DNA of 62,599 bases from Pseudomonas mandelii (lineage in GTDB: Bacteria; Pseudomonadota; Gammaproteobacteria; Pseudomonadales; Pseudomonadaceae). This document shows positions 61,753-62,599 of the stretch, piece by piece; position 1 is the first letter of the stretch; each line of letters opens with the position of its first letter. Position numbers and translations under genes: made by a program. The notes beneath the pieces were generated by a model. It ran no database searches and was not told where the DNA came from. It saw nothing but the letters and a program-made list of their open reading frames with translations. The stretch is from the NCBI RefSeq assembly GCF_002251635.1, contig NZ_NMOJ01000242.1, positions 23,104 to 85,702 of the forward strand, in the 5' to 3' direction.

Positions 61753-62133
61753 TTGTCAAACATTCCAATCATTTCGATCGTTGATGACGACGACACTGTT
61801 CGTACTTCACTGGACAGCCTGGTGAGGTCGATGGGGTATGCCTGTCGTACTTTTTCATGTGCCGAAGAGTTTCTGGCTTGCAAGGCGCTGGATTTAACGG
61901 CGTGCCTTATTTCGGATATCCGGATGCCCGGCATGAACGGCATTCAATTGGTTGAAGCACTGCAAGCGCGTGCGATGCGTTTCCCGGTCATCTTCATCAC
62001 TGCCAGCGTGGGAGAGAGCACGGAAATCAGGGCGCGGGAATTGGGTGCGCGGGGTTATTTCAGGAAGCCCTTCAATGGTGAGCAACTGATGGCTCATGTG
62101 CACGACGTCCTCAATATAAAAAAGGCTGACTAA
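61753..62133 (+). CDS. stand-alone response regulator receiver
   Basis: 126 residues from a TTG; no ATG or GTG is available and AAGG lies upstream. Receiver pocket DDDDT, phospho-acceptor in CLISDIRMPGMNG, and K in YFRKPFNGEQ. It resembles the receivers at 42042 and 51182. No kinase is encoded beside it, so it depends on sensors elsewhere, perhaps those in this window. Confidence 0.88.
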   Translation: MSNIPIISIVDDDDTVRTSLDSLVRSMGYACRTFSCAEEFLACKALDLTACLISDIRMPGMNGIQLVEALQARAMRFPVIFITASVGESTEIRARELGARGYFRKPFNGEQLMAHVHDVLNIKKAD

Positions 62134-62156
62134 CGTCGATCCGACGCGCCGTACGC

Positions 62157-62188
62157 AAAAAAGCCCGCCACAAAAAGTGACGGGTTTT
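62157..62188. terminator. bidirectional terminator
   Basis: CCCGCCAC-aaaaa-GTGACGGG (one mismatch) with A run before and T run after. It ends the receiver gene and may also serve the convergent lipoprotein gene. Confidence 0.75.
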
Positions 62189-62285
62189 GGGGCAATCACC
62201 GTCAGTGCCGGGATGAGCTCGCGCCGGCAGGGTTGTGACGCTCCATTAATCCGGTCGAATCAACCGGCGGCCCAGGGCTCACCGC

Positions 62286-62558
62286 TTACTGCTTCGGCTC
62301 AGTTTCTTCATTGCCCGAGCCACTCGAGCTAGCAGCATCTTTTTCCATCTCCGCCGACTCCGCACCAGAATTAGACCCCGCAGCTTCCTCACCCTTTTTG
62401 TCAGCCTTTTCCTTGTTGGACTCACCTCCTTGGTTAAGGCCCGGAAGAGCACTCGGTGGAATTGTAGCGTCCTCCGTGACCTTCTCGGCCGCGAGCGAGT
62501 AGAGCGAGCAGGCCGACAGGAGTCCCGCGAGTGTAAGAGCGGCAATTTTGCTGTTCAT
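62286..62558 (-). CDS. small secreted lipoprotein, Glu/Ser-rich
   Basis: 90 residues. Signal peptide with lipobox (ALTLAGLLSACSLYS). The mature part is Glu-, Lys- and Ser-rich and low complexity (ESNKEKADKKGEEAAGSN). A disordered lipoprotein of unknown role. The start ATG is followed upstream by only 41 bp of window, so the promoter is not fully visible. Confidence 0.7.
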   Translation of the reverse strand: MNSKIAALTLAGLLSACSLYSLAAEKVTEDATIPPSALPGLNQGGESNKEKADKKGEEAAGSNSGAESAEMEKDAASSSGSGNEETEPKQ

Positions 62559-62599
62559 GGTTTGCGCCTACCGTGCGAGTGGATGTATGCATTTGAAGT

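Overview
The window looks like a chromosome segment of a Pseudomonas of the fluorescens group. The evidence is high-GC coding with Pseudomonas-style codon use, a REP/REPIN element (25512-25641), an arsenic operon carrying arsJ with its partner GAPDH, and gene families typical of that genus. The call rests on pattern recognition alone; no database search was run.

Layout. (1) 1-10.8 kb is a decayed lambdoid prophage early region. Phage genes lie on the minus strand: a dead integrase, an excisionase-like gene, a PAPS-reductase-like gene, small early genes and a YqaJ-type exonuclease. Single plus-strand cargo genes, several visibly AT-richer, are slotted between them: a HEPN-like protein, an HslV/proteasome-like Ntn hydrolase, a lipoprotein, membrane-anchored proteins and small unknowns. 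Cargo boundaries fall at repeated sequences. (2) 10.8-18.4 kb is a partly eroded arsenic island: arsO-like remnant, arsC, arsR, arsC, deleted arsenite-pump remnant, arsH, phosphatase fragment, GAPDH, arsJ, then on the other strand a thioredoxin-like protein and an ArsP-type permease. (3) 19.1-25.5 kb is an operon of quinone reductase, TauD-like dioxygenase, beta-keto acid cleavage enzyme, MFS transporter, DsbA-like oxidoreductase, Rieske ferredoxin and YeiH-type exporter. (4) 25.7-38.5 kb has an AraC regulator divergent from an operon of hydrolase, DUF1302, DUF1329, YCF48-like, RND transporter, acyl-CoA dehydrogenase and acyl-CoA ligase. (5) 38.7-62.6 kb holds two paralogous sensor kinases, several FixJ-type or lone-receiver regulators, a very large kinase-like/ATPase/histidine kinase, NDH-2, LysR and GlxA-type regulators, a cNMP-gated MscS-like channel, a patatin lipoprotein, a quinone reductase, a cytochrome-b-like membrane protein and a secreted protein made of nine 14-residue repeats.

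How it may work together. Operons (3) and (4) share an almost identical upstream block with two TGAAAAGC-like half-sites 21 bp apart, so I infer they form one AraC-controlled regulon that takes up and degrades an unidentified hydrophobic, possibly sulfonated, compound. The ars genes could still detoxify arsenate through GAPDH and ArsJ (1-arseno-3-phosphoglycerate efflux), but the operon has lost its arsenite pump. The prophage cannot excise by itself and may survive as a platform for lysogeny cargo genes of possible defence function.
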